From positions 1-7,594 of the forward strand of contig JAUZOB010000159.1 of NCBI GenBank assembly GCA_030706665.1: DNA of 7,594 bases, in the 5' to 3' direction. Of the stretch, positions 1 through 7,079 are shown piece by piece. Positions within the stretch are counted from its first letter, which is position 1, and the number at the start of each line of letters is the position of its first letter. Source of the stretch: Bacteroidota bacterium (GTDB taxonomy: Bacteria; Bacteroidota; Bacteroidia; Bacteroidales; Prolixibacteraceae). The translations under genes and the position numbers were made by a program. The notes under the pieces are model-generated. The model was not told where the DNA came from. It saw nothing but the letters and a program-made list of their open reading frames with translations, and ran no database searches.

Positions 1-600
1 GAATACAAGAGGGAAAAGACCGATGACAATAATAAAGAACTGCAATACTTCATTGTAGATAGCAGAAGAAAGTCCGCCCAAATACGTATATCCAAGCACG
101 ATAGCAGCAGACATTACCAAACTAACGTTGAAGTCCCAGCCTAATACTTTTTCCATTAAGATTGCCAAAGCGTACATAGAAATACCTGAAGACAGAAGAG
201 TCATCACGGCAAAAAGAATTGCATTCAGCCCTCTGGTTTTTTCATCATACCTTAATTTAAGGTATTCAGGGACAGAACGTGCTTTAGAACCATAATAGAA
301 AGGCATCATGAAAATTGCAAGGAAAACCATTGCAGGAATTGCACCAATCCAGTAAAAGTGAGTGGTAAGCATACCATATTTCGCACCGGAACCAGTCATT
401 CCCATGACTTCAAGCGCACCAAGATTTGTTGAGATAAAAGCGAGTCCAGCTACCCAGGCAGGCATCGATTTTCCTGCTTCAAGAAAAGCTTTTGCACCTT
501 TCATGTAGCGCTTAAGGGCCCAGCCTATCCCCAACACAAAAGCGAAATAGACCAACATCACTGTATAGTCGATCCATTCCAAATTAAAAGTTTGCACCAT
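1..600 (-). CDS. Sodium:solute symporter (SSS/SGLT family), N-terminal part, probable galactose/hexose importer; C-terminus lies outside the window
   Basis: The reading frame is open from an ATG at 600 to the left edge, giving 200 residues of a protein that normally has more than 450. It is very hydrophobic, with membrane segments at about residues 10-29, 48-66, 83-103, 124-148 and 160-200. Family features visible are STNLGALEVMG (57-67) followed by a GSGAKYGM stretch, PEYLKLRY (111-118) after the third segment, and YTYLGGLSSAIYNEVLQFF (171-189), which matches the conserved 'Y-T-x-x-G-G-L ... LQ' region of SGLT-type transporters. Members of this family import sugars, vitamins or organic anions with Na+ across the inner membrane. 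Galactose as substrate is inferred only from its place downstream of galK-galT, from which it is separated by 159 bases. The length of that gap leaves room for its own promoter, although the three genes could also be one operon. Confidence 0.9.
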   Translation of the reverse strand, partial: MVQTFNLEWIDYTVMLVYFAFVLGIGWALKRYMKGAKAFLEAGKSMPAWVAGLAFISTNLGALEVMGMTGSGAKYGMLTTHFYWIGAIPAMVFLAIFMMPFYYGSKARSVPEYLKLRYDEKTRGLNAILFAVMTLLSSGISMYALAILMEKVLGWDFNVSLVMSAAIVLGYTYLGGLSSAIYNEVLQFFIIVIGLFPLVF

Positions 601-691
601 AATTAAACTTGTTTTATTAGTTTAGTTTTTAATTTTTAGTAGAAAGGAGCACATCTGAATGTGTTATAACGATCTGCCAAAACAAAGCTCC

Positions 692-699
692 CAAAAGTA
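692..699 (-). promoter_or_regulatory. Possible -7 box for the symporter gene (weak)
   Basis: The minus strand reads TACTTTTG here, an exact fit to the Bacteroidota -7 consensus TAnnTTTG, 91 bases upstream of the symporter ATG. No TTTG box is found at the expected distance upstream, so it may be chance in T-rich DNA. A small hairpin (CACAT 650-654, ATGTG 659-663) would lie in the resulting leader. No convincing terminator separates galT from the symporter. Confidence 0.25.
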
Positions 700-759
700 A
701 AAAAATAAGAGCTATTTCGTCCCCTTTGCTATTAATTTAACATTCTGATTCAACAACAA

Positions 760-1806
760 TTATATTAAGCGATAATGAACTTTAGGCAATTCTCTTAAAC
801 GCTGTGCACTTAACTCAGGAGTAATATCTCTTTGAGGATTGGCAAGCATCTCATATCCGACCATAAATTTCTTCACTGAAGCAGAGCGAAGTAAGGGCGG
901 ATAAAAGTGCATATGGAAATGCCACTCCGGATGATCCTTCCCGTCAGTTGGTGCCTGATGAATCCCTGCAGAATATGCAAAAGACACTTCAAACAGATTA
1001 TCGTACATTACAGTTAATTGTTTATAGATATCAGCAAGAGCAAGTTTCTCGGCATCATTCATCTGAGCAATACTCTGAAGTTGCTTACGGCTTACAATCA
1101 TTGCTTCGAAAGGCCATACGGCCCAAAAAGGAATCAATGCCACAAAATGATCATTACTTGCAAGCAAACGGACTTCTTTCTTTAATTCAGCATCAAGATA
1201 ATCAGCAAGCAGAGTCCTTCCGTGTTTTTCAAAATAAGCCAACTGGCGGATACTCTCTTTCTCCGGCTCTACCGGAATTGCTTTTGATGCCCAGATTTGA
1301 CCATGAGGATGAGGATTACTACATCCCATTATGCTTCCTTTATTCTCGAAAATCTGAACATAGTTGATAAAAGGAATTGCACCCAATTCATTGTATTCTT
1401 TCTGCCACAGATCGATTACGGGCTTAATTTCGTCAACCTCCATCTGAGGGATTGTAAGATCATGACGGGGAGAAAAGCAAATTACCTTGCAGATCCCTTG
1501 CTCACTGTCAGCCTTGAATAATTCCCCATCAGTCCAACTTCCTTCCGGAGTGTCGTTCAGCAACGAACTAAAATCATTTACGAAAGCAAATGGTTCTGTA
1601 TATTCTGGATTGATATGACCTCCGATACGTTCATTACCGGGACAGAGATAACATTTAGGATCATATTTTGGGCGGACATCTTCAACAACTTTCTCTACTT
1701 GTCCTTGCCATGGACGTTTTGCACGATGTGGTGAAACAAGGATCCATTCTCCGTTTAGCGGATTATATCTTCTATGCGGATGATCAATCAGATTAAATTC
1801 ACTCAT
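760..1806 (-). CDS. galT: Galactose-1-phosphate uridylyltransferase (class I GalT)
   Basis: Cytoplasmic enzyme of the Leloir pathway that swaps UMP between UDP-glucose and galactose-1-phosphate, giving UDP-galactose and glucose-1-phosphate. The protein has 348 residues, the usual length. The active-site HPHGQ motif is at residues 166-170, with His168 as the expected uridylylated nucleophile. CYLC (Cys52, Cys55) and the histidine of FSPRHDLT (His115) match the structural zinc site of the E. coli enzyme, and HFHMHFYPP near residues 296-304 matches the second metal-binding region. A longer reading frame begins at a TTG (1815), but the ATG at 1806 is preferred because family proteins start close to the 'DHPHRRYNPLNGEW' block. 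It begins 20 bases after the galK stop, so the two are almost certainly co-transcribed. Confidence 0.97.
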   Translation of the reverse strand: MSEFNLIDHPHRRYNPLNGEWILVSPHRAKRPWQGQVEKVVEDVRPKYDPKCYLCPGNERIGGHINPEYTEPFAFVNDFSSLLNDTPEGSWTDGELFKADSEQGICKVICFSPRHDLTIPQMEVDEIKPVIDLWQKEYNELGAIPFINYVQIFENKGSIMGCSNPHPHGQIWASKAIPVEPEKESIRQLAYFEKHGRTLLADYLDAELKKEVRLLASNDHFVALIPFWAVWPFEAMIVSRKQLQSIAQMNDAEKLALADIYKQLTVMYDNLFEVSFAYSAGIHQAPTDGKDHPEWHFHMHFYPPLLRSASVKKFMVGYEMLANPQRDITPELSAQRLRELPKVHYRLI

Positions 1807-1826
1807 GAGATTCAATAAATAATAAA

Positions 1827-2987
1827 TTAGTTAATTCTTCCGGCGCCATTTCCAACTTCTGCAACATAAAAATCAGGAGTCAAACCTGTACGTGCCTTAT
1901 AATTTTTACCAACTTCTGCAATAAAAGTATCTACTGAATTAACATCTACCAAGCTAACGGTACAACCACCGAAACCGGCACCTGTCATTCGTGACCCTAT
2001 AACACCGTCAATCTTGCGTGCTTCTTCGACAAGTGCATCCAATTCAACACCGGTAACCTCATAATCATCACGAAGAGAATCATGCGAACCGTTCATCAGT
2101 TGACCGAATTTAACAAGGTCGCCAGCCTGCAATGCAGGAATCGCATCCACTACGCGTTGATTTTCGGACACAACATGTCTTGCTCTACGCATCACAACTT
2201 CTTCAGGGATTGCATTCTTTAATTCTTCAAAATCAGCAAGATTGATATCCCCTAAGAATTTAATAGGTTTTACTTTACTGATATATTCAACGGCCTTATC
2301 GCATTCGGTACGACGTTCGTTATATTTAGAATCTGCTAATCCTCTACGTTTATTAGTATTGGCAATCACAATGCGATAGTTACCCAAAGTCAATGGAACT
2401 GCTTCCCATTTAAGCGTATCACATTTTAATGCAAGTGCATGGTCTTTCTTTCCCATCCCTACTGCAAACTGATCCATAATTCCACAGTTCACACCGACGA
2501 ATTGGTTTTCTGCTCTTTGTCCAAGCTTCACCATTTCCATCATTTCAAGATTGCAGTTGTAAAGATCATTGAGCGCAACAGCTGTAGCTAACTCAATCGA
2601 AGCAGAAGAAGAAAGCCCGGCGCCATTCGGGATATTGCCATAGAATAATAAATCCATCCCGACAAAAGCAACCCCTTTACGTGCAAACTGCTGCATTACG
2701 CCTAACGGGTAATTAACCCATGCACCGTCGGATACTTTTTCTTCGAGTTTATCAAGACCAATCTCTGTTTTAAAATCAAAATTCAGGGAGGCAAAGCGAA
2801 CAACGCTTTTATCGTTTTTACGAATAACCAGATAACTTCCAAAAGTTAATGCGCAAGGGAAAACATAGCCCCCATTATAATCGGTATGTTCCCCAATTAA
2901 ATTAACGCGACCGGGAGAGAAAAATAGTGCAGACTCTCCATTTCCATAGATTTTTTCAAATTCCTTTTTTAAATCTACAATTTCCAT
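1827..2987 (-). CDS. galK: Galactokinase
   Basis: Cytoplasmic GHMP-family kinase that phosphorylates alpha-D-galactose with ATP to galactose-1-phosphate, the substrate of the adjacent galT product. The protein has 386 residues, normal for the family. Three diagnostic motifs are intact: the galactokinase signature GRVNLIGEHTDYN at residues 26-38 (Glu33, His34 and Asp36 contact the sugar in known structures), the phosphate-binding GNIPNGAGLSSSAS at 117-130, and MTGAGFGGC at 334-342. The catalytic aspartate should be Asp172 in CGIMDQF. The start is the ATG at 2987, and no other start fits the N-terminus better. galK is the first gene of the galK-galT(-symporter) transcription unit. The 176-base gap to the regulator carries a promoter and a likely operator. 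Confidence 0.98.
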   Translation of the reverse strand: MEIVDLKKEFEKIYGNGESALFFSPGRVNLIGEHTDYNGGYVFPCALTFGSYLVIRKNDKSVVRFASLNFDFKTEIGLDKLEEKVSDGAWVNYPLGVMQQFARKGVAFVGMDLLFYGNIPNGAGLSSSASIELATAVALNDLYNCNLEMMEMVKLGQRAENQFVGVNCGIMDQFAVGMGKKDHALALKCDTLKWEAVPLTLGNYRIVIANTNKRRGLADSKYNERRTECDKAVEYISKVKPIKFLGDINLADFEELKNAIPEEVVMRRARHVVSENQRVVDAIPALQAGDLVKFGQLMNGSHDSLRDDYEVTGVELDALVEEARKIDGVIGSRMTGAGFGGCTVSLVDVNSVDTFIAEVGKNYKARTGLTPDFYVAEVGNGAGRIN

Positions 2988-3026
2988 CTTAGCTTTATTT
3001 TTTAGTATTCTTACTAGTAGGTACTG

Positions 3027-3054
3027 GTCGGTAAATTTACAATTATTTTACAAA
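3027..3054 (-). promoter_or_regulatory. Putative operator in the galK promoter
   Basis: Read on the minus strand this is TTTGTAAAAT-N6-AAATTT followed by ACCGAC. It aligns without gaps to the 28-bp inverted repeat at 4208-4235, with 18 of 28 positions identical, including all ten bases of the outer left block and the AAATTT of the right half at the same spacing. The right outer block (CACAAA at 4230-4235) is poorly kept here. The site begins just downstream of the putative -33 box and covers the -7 box of galK, so a bound protein would block polymerase. Binding by the neighbouring GntR protein is inferred. Confidence 0.5.
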
Positions 3055-3064
3055 CGAAAACAAA
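3032..3064 (-). promoter_or_regulatory. Putative galK-galT promoter
   Basis: On the minus strand a TTTG (3064-3061) is followed after 21 bases by TAAATTTA (3039-3032), which fits the Bacteroidota TTTG / TAnnTTTG pattern except for the last base. The spacing is a little longer than the 19 bp seen in the other candidates of this window. Transcription would begin about 40 bases before the galK ATG. Confidence 0.4.
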
Positions 3065-3163
3065 TGTGCAAAATATTTAACATTAAAAGTTTCATCACAC
3101 TGATTTTCAATGAAGTAAAAACACAGAAAACGATTCAGAAAGATGAATTCTATTTAACACAAC

Positions 3164-4168
3164 TTACATTGAGGCTCGAACAATCAGCATAGAAGGATTT
3201 CTGAGTGCTTCTTTCTTTTTGGAAGAAATCATTTTTGCAAGGCTCTTCCCCATCTCAACAAAATCTGTCGAAATAGTTGTGATACCACCTGCAACAACCT
3301 GTTTTAAAACAGTATCATTAAACGATATGATTCCAAAATTCCGTCCCAATGCAAAATCCTTTTCGGTTGCTTTATTCACCAACTTAACCAGATTACGATC
3401 GGAAGTAACAAAATAAGCCTCACCCTCCTTAATCTCATGTTTGTCGAGAGAGCGGATAATTTCATATGGGAACCCATAGTCTTTGCAAAACCGTTCGAAA
3501 CCTTTTACACGTTCTACCGGCTCTTTTCCTCCGGTAAAAACCATGCAGAGTTTAGAATATTTCTTTAACAACTCATGACCTTCGACCATAAGCTCATAAA
3601 CATCTGCTTCAAAATCCTGATATATTACCGGATATCCTGCTAAATCCTCCTTTTTACGGTCAAGGATTATAACACGATCGGAAGGAAGCTGACTGAGTAA
3701 AGGTGCCGTATCTTCAAATGAAGCAGGCATTACTATATATGAAGTGTATTTTCCGGCAACCTGATTAATCAAATTTGAAAAAAACTGAAAATTGAAGTGA
3801 TGGAAGAAAATGTCAACGCTGGTATTGTCATCCAGATGCTTTAAAAAAGAATTATATAAATCTTCCTTGAAAACATTTAACTCATCAAACAATACGAATA
3901 CTTTTTGCTCAAGATCAGTCTTTACACTTTCGATGTAATAACCTTTACCTGGAATAGAATTGATGACACCTTTTGCTTTTAACTCATTAAAAGCCACCAT
4001 TACCGTATCTCTGGAAAGATTAAATTCAGTACATATTTGATTTAGAGAAGGAATTCGGTCACCCTTTTTCAATAATCCATTATCAATGGCCTGATAAATC
4101 GAATTGATCAACTGTCGGTACTTAGGCATACCAGAATTCTCATCAATATGGATCAGATTTTTAAGCAT
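3164..4168 (-). CDS. GntR-family transcriptional regulator with a LacI-like sugar-binding domain; probable local galactose regulator
   Basis: DNA-binding protein of 334 residues. The N-terminal winged helix is of GntR type (about 14-81): PKYRQLINSIYQAIDNGLLKKG opens the domain, the recognition helix starts at SRDTVMVAF (52-60), and GKGYYI (74-79) forms the wing. The rest (about 88-334) looks like the periplasmic-binding-protein fold used by LacI/GalR and by the Bacteroides fucose regulator FucR, ending in the typical TTISTDFVEMG...LIVRASM. The frame extends upstream to 4225, but the ATG at 4168 is preferred: family members start at 'MLKNLIHIDENSGMPKY', and the longer start would lie upstream of the gene's own predicted promoter. 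It lies between galK and galM, and inverted-repeat sites occur in both flanking intergenic regions. A sugar or sugar phosphate as effector is inferred, and repressor versus activator is not settled. Confidence 0.9.
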   Translation of the reverse strand: MLKNLIHIDENSGMPKYRQLINSIYQAIDNGLLKKGDRIPSLNQICTEFNLSRDTVMVAFNELKAKGVINSIPGKGYYIESVKTDLEQKVFVLFDELNVFKEDLYNSFLKHLDDNTSVDIFFHHFNFQFFSNLINQVAGKYTSYIVMPASFEDTAPLLSQLPSDRVIILDRKKEDLAGYPVIYQDFEADVYELMVEGHELLKKYSKLCMVFTGGKEPVERVKGFERFCKDYGFPYEIIRSLDKHEIKEGEAYFVTSDRNLVKLVNKATEKDFALGRNFGIISFNDTVLKQVVAGGITTISTDFVEMGKSLAKMISSKKKEALRNPSMLIVRASM

Positions 4169-4195
4169 AGATATCAAAAGGTTTAATTGAAGATG

Positions 4196-4226
4196 TAAAA
4201 GTACACATTTGTAAAATTTAACCAAA
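4196..4226 (-). promoter_or_regulatory. Putative promoter of the GntR-type regulator gene
   Basis: The minus strand has TTTG (4226-4223), exactly 19 bases, then TACTTTTA (4203-4196), a good Bacteroidota promoter apart from the last base of the -7 box. Transcription would begin roughly 20 bases before the ATG at 4168, giving a short leader. The inverted repeat at 4208-4235 covers the -33 box and most of the spacer, as expected for autoregulation. Confidence 0.5.
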
Positions 4227-4235
4227 TTTCACAAA
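4208..4235. promoter_or_regulatory. Inverted-repeat operator between the regulator and galM
   Basis: TTTGTAAAATTT (4208-4219), a 4-base centre (4220-4223) and AAATTTCACAAA (4224-4235) form a palindrome in which 11 of 12 arm positions pair. Its size and symmetry suit a dimeric GntR protein. It overlaps the regulator's promoter and ends about 26 bases upstream of the galM -7 box, immediately upstream of where the galM -33 box should be. A related site lies in the galK promoter at 3027-3054. Confidence 0.65.
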
Positions 4236-4261
4236 CCATCATGTCAAGCCAAGATAAAAAT

Positions 4262-4269
4262 TAAATTTG
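4262..4269 (+). promoter_or_regulatory. -7 box of the galM promoter
   Basis: TAAATTTG is an exact match to the Bacteroidota TAnnTTTG box, 24 bases upstream of the galM ATG. At 19 bp upstream the sequence is TCAT rather than TTTG, so the -33 box is poor. A promoter like this may need help from a bound activator; the palindrome at 4208-4235 is in a position where one could act. Confidence 0.5.
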
Positions 4270-4293
4270 CATATCGAAGAAAAATCTAACATC

Positions 4294-5334
4294 ATGAAAA
4301 TAGAACTAACCCAAAAAGGTAAAATCAACTCATTAAAAGAGTTCAAACTTTATACTTTATCAAACGACAATCAACTTAGTGTTCGAATCAGCACCTACGG
4401 AGGAATCATCGCTGCCGTCGAGATGCCTGATCAACATGGGAAAGTTGAGAATGTAGTTCTTGGATTTGAAACTATTCAGGAGTACCTGTCAGATACTTAC
4501 AAAGAGAACTGCCCCTACTTCGGCTGTCTTGTAGGAAGATATGCCAATCGTATCGCAAAAGGCAAATTCACTCTCGAAGGACAAGAATATACGCTTGCCA
4601 TAAACAATGGTCCTAACCATCTTCACGGAGGAATCGTCGGGTACAATAACGTTATCTGGGAAGATAAAAGTTTTAAAACTGACGAAGAAGTGGGATTAAA
4701 ACTGACTTACTTCTCCAAAGACATGGAAGAAGGGTACCCGGGCAATCTGGAAGTCGAAGTCACCTATACCCTCAACAATGACAATGAATTGGGTATTGCA
4801 TACAAAGCAAAAACGGATAAAACCACCCATGCGAACTTTACCAACCATGCCTATTTCAATCTGAATGGTGGAAAAAAGAATATCCTTTCACACGATCTTA
4901 AAATTAACGCACTGACATATACTCCCTGCGACGATACATTAATTCCTACCGGAGAGATTCTTCCGGTTGACGGAACCGCTTTCGATTTTAGCACAGCACA
5001 TAAAATCAGTGATAAAATGGCGGCTCTTTCCACAGGATACGACAACAACTTTGTCATTAACGGCAAACAAGGTGAATTGAGAGAAGCTGCAATCCTTTCA
5101 GACACGGAATGTGGAAGAAAAATTGAGGTATTTACCACTCAACCCGGCATGCAATTATATACAGGTTACTGGATTCCTGACTTCAATGGAAAATTCGGAT
5201 CTTATTCAGGAGTCGCATTAGAGACTCAGCATTTCCCAGACTCTCCGAATCAAAGTCAATTCCCGACAACCATACTTCGTCCCGAAGAATCATTTAATGA
5301 GAAAACAATCTATCGATTTTCATTGCTGAAATAA
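4294..5334 (+). CDS. galM: Aldose 1-epimerase (galactose mutarotase)
   Basis: Catalyses interconversion of alpha and beta anomers of galactose and other aldoses, supplying the alpha form that galactokinase accepts. The protein has 346 residues, the normal length, and is built as the galactose-mutarotase beta-sandwich. Visible family landmarks are GCLVGRYANRIAKG with the Asn-Arg pair at 85-86, NHLHGG near residues 108-113, the FTNHAYFNL block with the likely general acid His185, and ALETQHFPDSPN with the likely general base Glu310. No signal peptide is seen, so it should act in the cytoplasm, although some Bacteroidota relatives are exported. The frame extends to a TTG at 4267, but that codon is inside the -7 box, so the ATG at 4294 is chosen. 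It is transcribed divergently from the regulator and is followed by its own terminator. Confidence 0.96.
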   Translation: MKIELTQKGKINSLKEFKLYTLSNDNQLSVRISTYGGIIAAVEMPDQHGKVENVVLGFETIQEYLSDTYKENCPYFGCLVGRYANRIAKGKFTLEGQEYTLAINNGPNHLHGGIVGYNNVIWEDKSFKTDEEVGLKLTYFSKDMEEGYPGNLEVEVTYTLNNDNELGIAYKAKTDKTTHANFTNHAYFNLNGGKKNILSHDLKINALTYTPCDDTLIPTGEILPVDGTAFDFSTAHKISDKMAALSTGYDNNFVINGKQGELREAAILSDTECGRKIEVFTTQPGMQLYTGYWIPDFNGKFGSYSGVALETQHFPDSPNQSQFPTTILRPEESFNEKTIYRFSLLK

Positions 5335-5423
5335 AGATTGATTGATCTCTGGTCAGGAAGCATTTATTCGGACATATTCAACCACGCAGGATCAGATAAT
5401 GGAACAGCAACTACACACAATAT

Positions 5424-5454
5424 AAAAAGAGGGCTAAGCAGGCCCTCTTTTTTT
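5424..5454 (+). terminator. Rho-independent terminator after galM
   Basis: A GC-rich 11-bp stem (5424-5434 pairing with 5442-5452, core GAGGGC/GCCCTC) with a 7-base loop is followed by a run of seven T (5448-5454), of which the first five are also part of the stem. It lies 90 bases after the galM stop. The matching A-run on the left would let it also work on the minus strand. Confidence 0.85.
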
Positions 5455-5675
5455 GGACTTAAATCATACAATTGAATCATAAATGATTCTATCAAGATTC
5501 AAAAACAATTCAAGTATCCTTAAAACAAAGTACTCCCTTCTACCTTTACTTACACAAAGCAACAATCCTTAAGCTTTTTGACGAACCGGATACATTCTAT
5601 ATTTTCTCACAATTACAGGATTAAAACACTTGCAAAACATCTACGATTATACGATCCTATCATTCCTAAAATTAT

Positions 5676-5702
5676 AAAAGCAGATTGATCAGTCTGCTTT
5701 TC
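5676..5702. terminator. Orphan terminator-like palindrome
   Basis: AAAAGCAGA (5676-5684) pairs perfectly with TCTGCTTTT (5693-5701); with the G-U pair and the TGATCA centre the whole 26 bases are self-complementary in RNA. An A-run on one side and T-run on the other make it look like a bidirectional intrinsic terminator. No gene ends next to it: galM already has its own terminator about 220 bases upstream. Confidence 0.5.
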
Positions 5703-5981
5703 TTATCTCATCTTATCCATATGGATCAACGGAATATTCATTTTTTATCTCATGACAATGTCCTTCAATTATTGAAACAAGGATATTAATTTCCAATTCT
5801 TCAATATAAATCGACACATTCAATTCGAGATGCAAAAACTAAGTCTAACACTCCCAGCAATACCACCATAATGAATATGTGTTTTTCAAATGGTCTATCT
5901 AGCTCTAAAAAATGTGAATTCACACAATGACCCTTTCGCTAAATCTTCCATCACTTTTAATGGAATAAAAGTATATTAGTA

Positions 5982-6012
5982 TTTTAATTTTAAAATTGAA
6001 CTATTAAATTTG
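5982..6012 (+). promoter_or_regulatory. Candidate promoter upstream of the metallopeptidase-like gene
   Basis: TAAATTTG (6005-6012) matches TAnnTTTG exactly, and TTTT (5982-5985) sits 19 bases upstream where TTTG is expected. If used, it would give a leader of about 190 bases before the ATG at 6208, including the palindrome at 6062-6075. The surrounding DNA is very AT-rich, so chance matches are likely. Confidence 0.35.
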
Positions 6013-6061
6013 ATCAGAAGCATAAAATCAATTTTTGAGTCCTATTCTGTAGATCCGTAAA

Positions 6062-6075
6062 TGATAAATTTATCA
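6062..6075. repeat. Perfect 14-bp palindrome TGATAAATTTATCA
   Basis: The sequence is identical to its reverse complement and lies about 130 bases upstream of the metallopeptidase-like gene. It could be a protein-binding site; it does not match the operator motif of the galactose locus. AT-rich DNA produces such symmetry fairly easily. Confidence 0.35.
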
Positions 6076-6207
6076 AAGAATTAAATGATTTTATCGTTTA
6101 TAAATTTTATTCAATCAGAGGATTCTTTGGGAAGGTCCCCGGTAAATTATCCAAAAGAGTATTCACAATTTAGTTCATAAATTATTAACATCATCAACCT
6201 ACCACCT

Positions 6208-7023
6208 ATGAAGAATAAAAAATATAGTATCCTTTTAATTGCATGCATCACCCTTCTATTAGGGAATGGATATGCCAAGAGTCCTGCAAATCAGGTTCAA
6301 AGTCCAATTCCGAATTCAGTTATTAAATTTTTCAGTCTGGATACGACGTTCTATAAAAAATGTGTAATGGCCGATGTGCTCCCGATAATTTCTTCGTCCA
6401 AAGTTCCTGATGAAGCCCTTCTACAAGCAAGAAAAATTATATTAAGGATGTGTCAATACAGACATGACATTTAAAGGAAGGTTGTAGAAAATAAAGTCCG
6501 TCTGGGAGTAATGTCAGTTTCGGAGTTAACAACCGACATGCCCGAACAACGAGATTTAACACCTAAAGATTACTGGGATAAACGAGCTCGTGGATTGGGA
6601 GCAACCATCGAAAGTCCATTAGTCAGTTGTGCAGAAGAAAATGTATTGGGATACGATAACGACCGCTACTACCTAGAAGATATCCTGATGCATGAATTTG
6701 CTCATGTTATCCACCAAATGGGAATGAATTGTTTAGATCCTGAATTCGATGAAAATCTGAAAAAATTATATGAAGGTGCCAAAAAGAAAGGCTTATGGAT
6801 AAACACCTATGCTGGCAGTAATTATTCAGAATACTGGGCTGAAGGGGTACAATCCTGGTTTAATGTAGGTTCGACCAAAAGCGGAGATGGCGTTCATAAT
6901 GGCATATACAATAGGAAACAGTTGAAAAAATACGACCCTGAATTATATAAATTAATTTCATCGGTCTTTAAAAGCACCAGGCTAAATGTCCGGAATATTA
7001 GCAAACACGTTCATCTGGAATAA
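6208..7023 (+). pseudogene. Secreted HExxH zinc-metallopeptidase-like protein, interrupted by an in-frame TAA
   Basis: From the ATG at 6208 one frame runs 271 codons to the TAA at 7021, broken only by a TAA at 6472-6474 (codon 89). Sequence on both sides reads as one protein: before it RKIILRMCQYRHDI, after it RKVVENKVRLGVM, with no change of frame. The N-terminus is a signal peptide (Lys-rich start, hydrophobic core about 8-18, likely cleavage after Ala23 in GYA-KSP); Cys13 in LIAC weakly resembles a lipobox. HEFAHVIH (162-169) is a zinc-binding HExxH helix, and YWAEGVQSWF with Glu212 could give the third ligand in gluzincin fashion. The domain resembles uncharacterised bacterial proteins containing a 'DKRARGLGAT...CxEEN' segment; I cannot name a family. 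Re-initiation at the ATG at 6511 would keep the zinc site but lose the signal peptide. A sequencing error is the main alternative to a true pseudogene. Confidence 0.7.
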
Positions 7024-7079
7024 TTAAACAAAGATCGCTAATGAAAAGCAGACTCACCCCAAAGCCATTAATATTCAAC

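Larger units (their letters stand above)
5455..6207. other. Long AT-rich stretch without a convincing gene
   Basis: No reading frame here has both a plausible start and protein-like composition; the longest open stretches are a few dozen codons. What can be seen are small symmetric elements: GAATCAT-AA-ATGATTC (5474-5489), an overlapping alternative pairing TTGAATC (5472-5478) with GATTCAA (5496-5502), a terminator-like palindrome (5676-5701), a promoter candidate (5982-6012) and a 14-bp palindrome (6062-6075). No tRNA or rRNA signature is recognised. It may be decayed sequence or hold a small untranslated RNA. Confidence 0.6.

Noticed and set aside
948..1521. Plus-strand frames opposite galT
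   Set aside because: They lie entirely antisense to a gene with all catalytic motifs intact and show no protein features of their own.
3061..3117. CRP-like site or further operator in the galK upstream region (around TGTGCAAAATATTTAAC)
   Set aside because: Similarity to the operator needs gaps, and the TGTG/CACA half-sites are too far apart for a CRP-type site.
4169..4225. Longer N-terminus of the GntR-type regulator beginning at 4225
   Set aside because: The extra 19 residues lie upstream of the conserved family start and would put the start codon upstream of the gene's own predicted promoter boxes.
4267..4293. TTG start nine codons upstream of the chosen galM ATG
   Set aside because: The TTG is part of the TAAATTTG -7 box and so would lie upstream of the expected transcription start.
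5721..5789. Small plus-strand frame (22 codons, ATG at 5721) just after the palindrome at 5676-5701
   Set aside because: Too short, no recognisable motif and no promoter or conservation evidence.
6472..6474. Programmed stop-codon readthrough in the peptidase-like gene
   Set aside because: TAA is not the codon used for selenocysteine or pyrrolysine, no recoding element is visible, and galK, galT and the peptidase itself end in TAA as a normal stop. A mutation or sequencing error is simpler.
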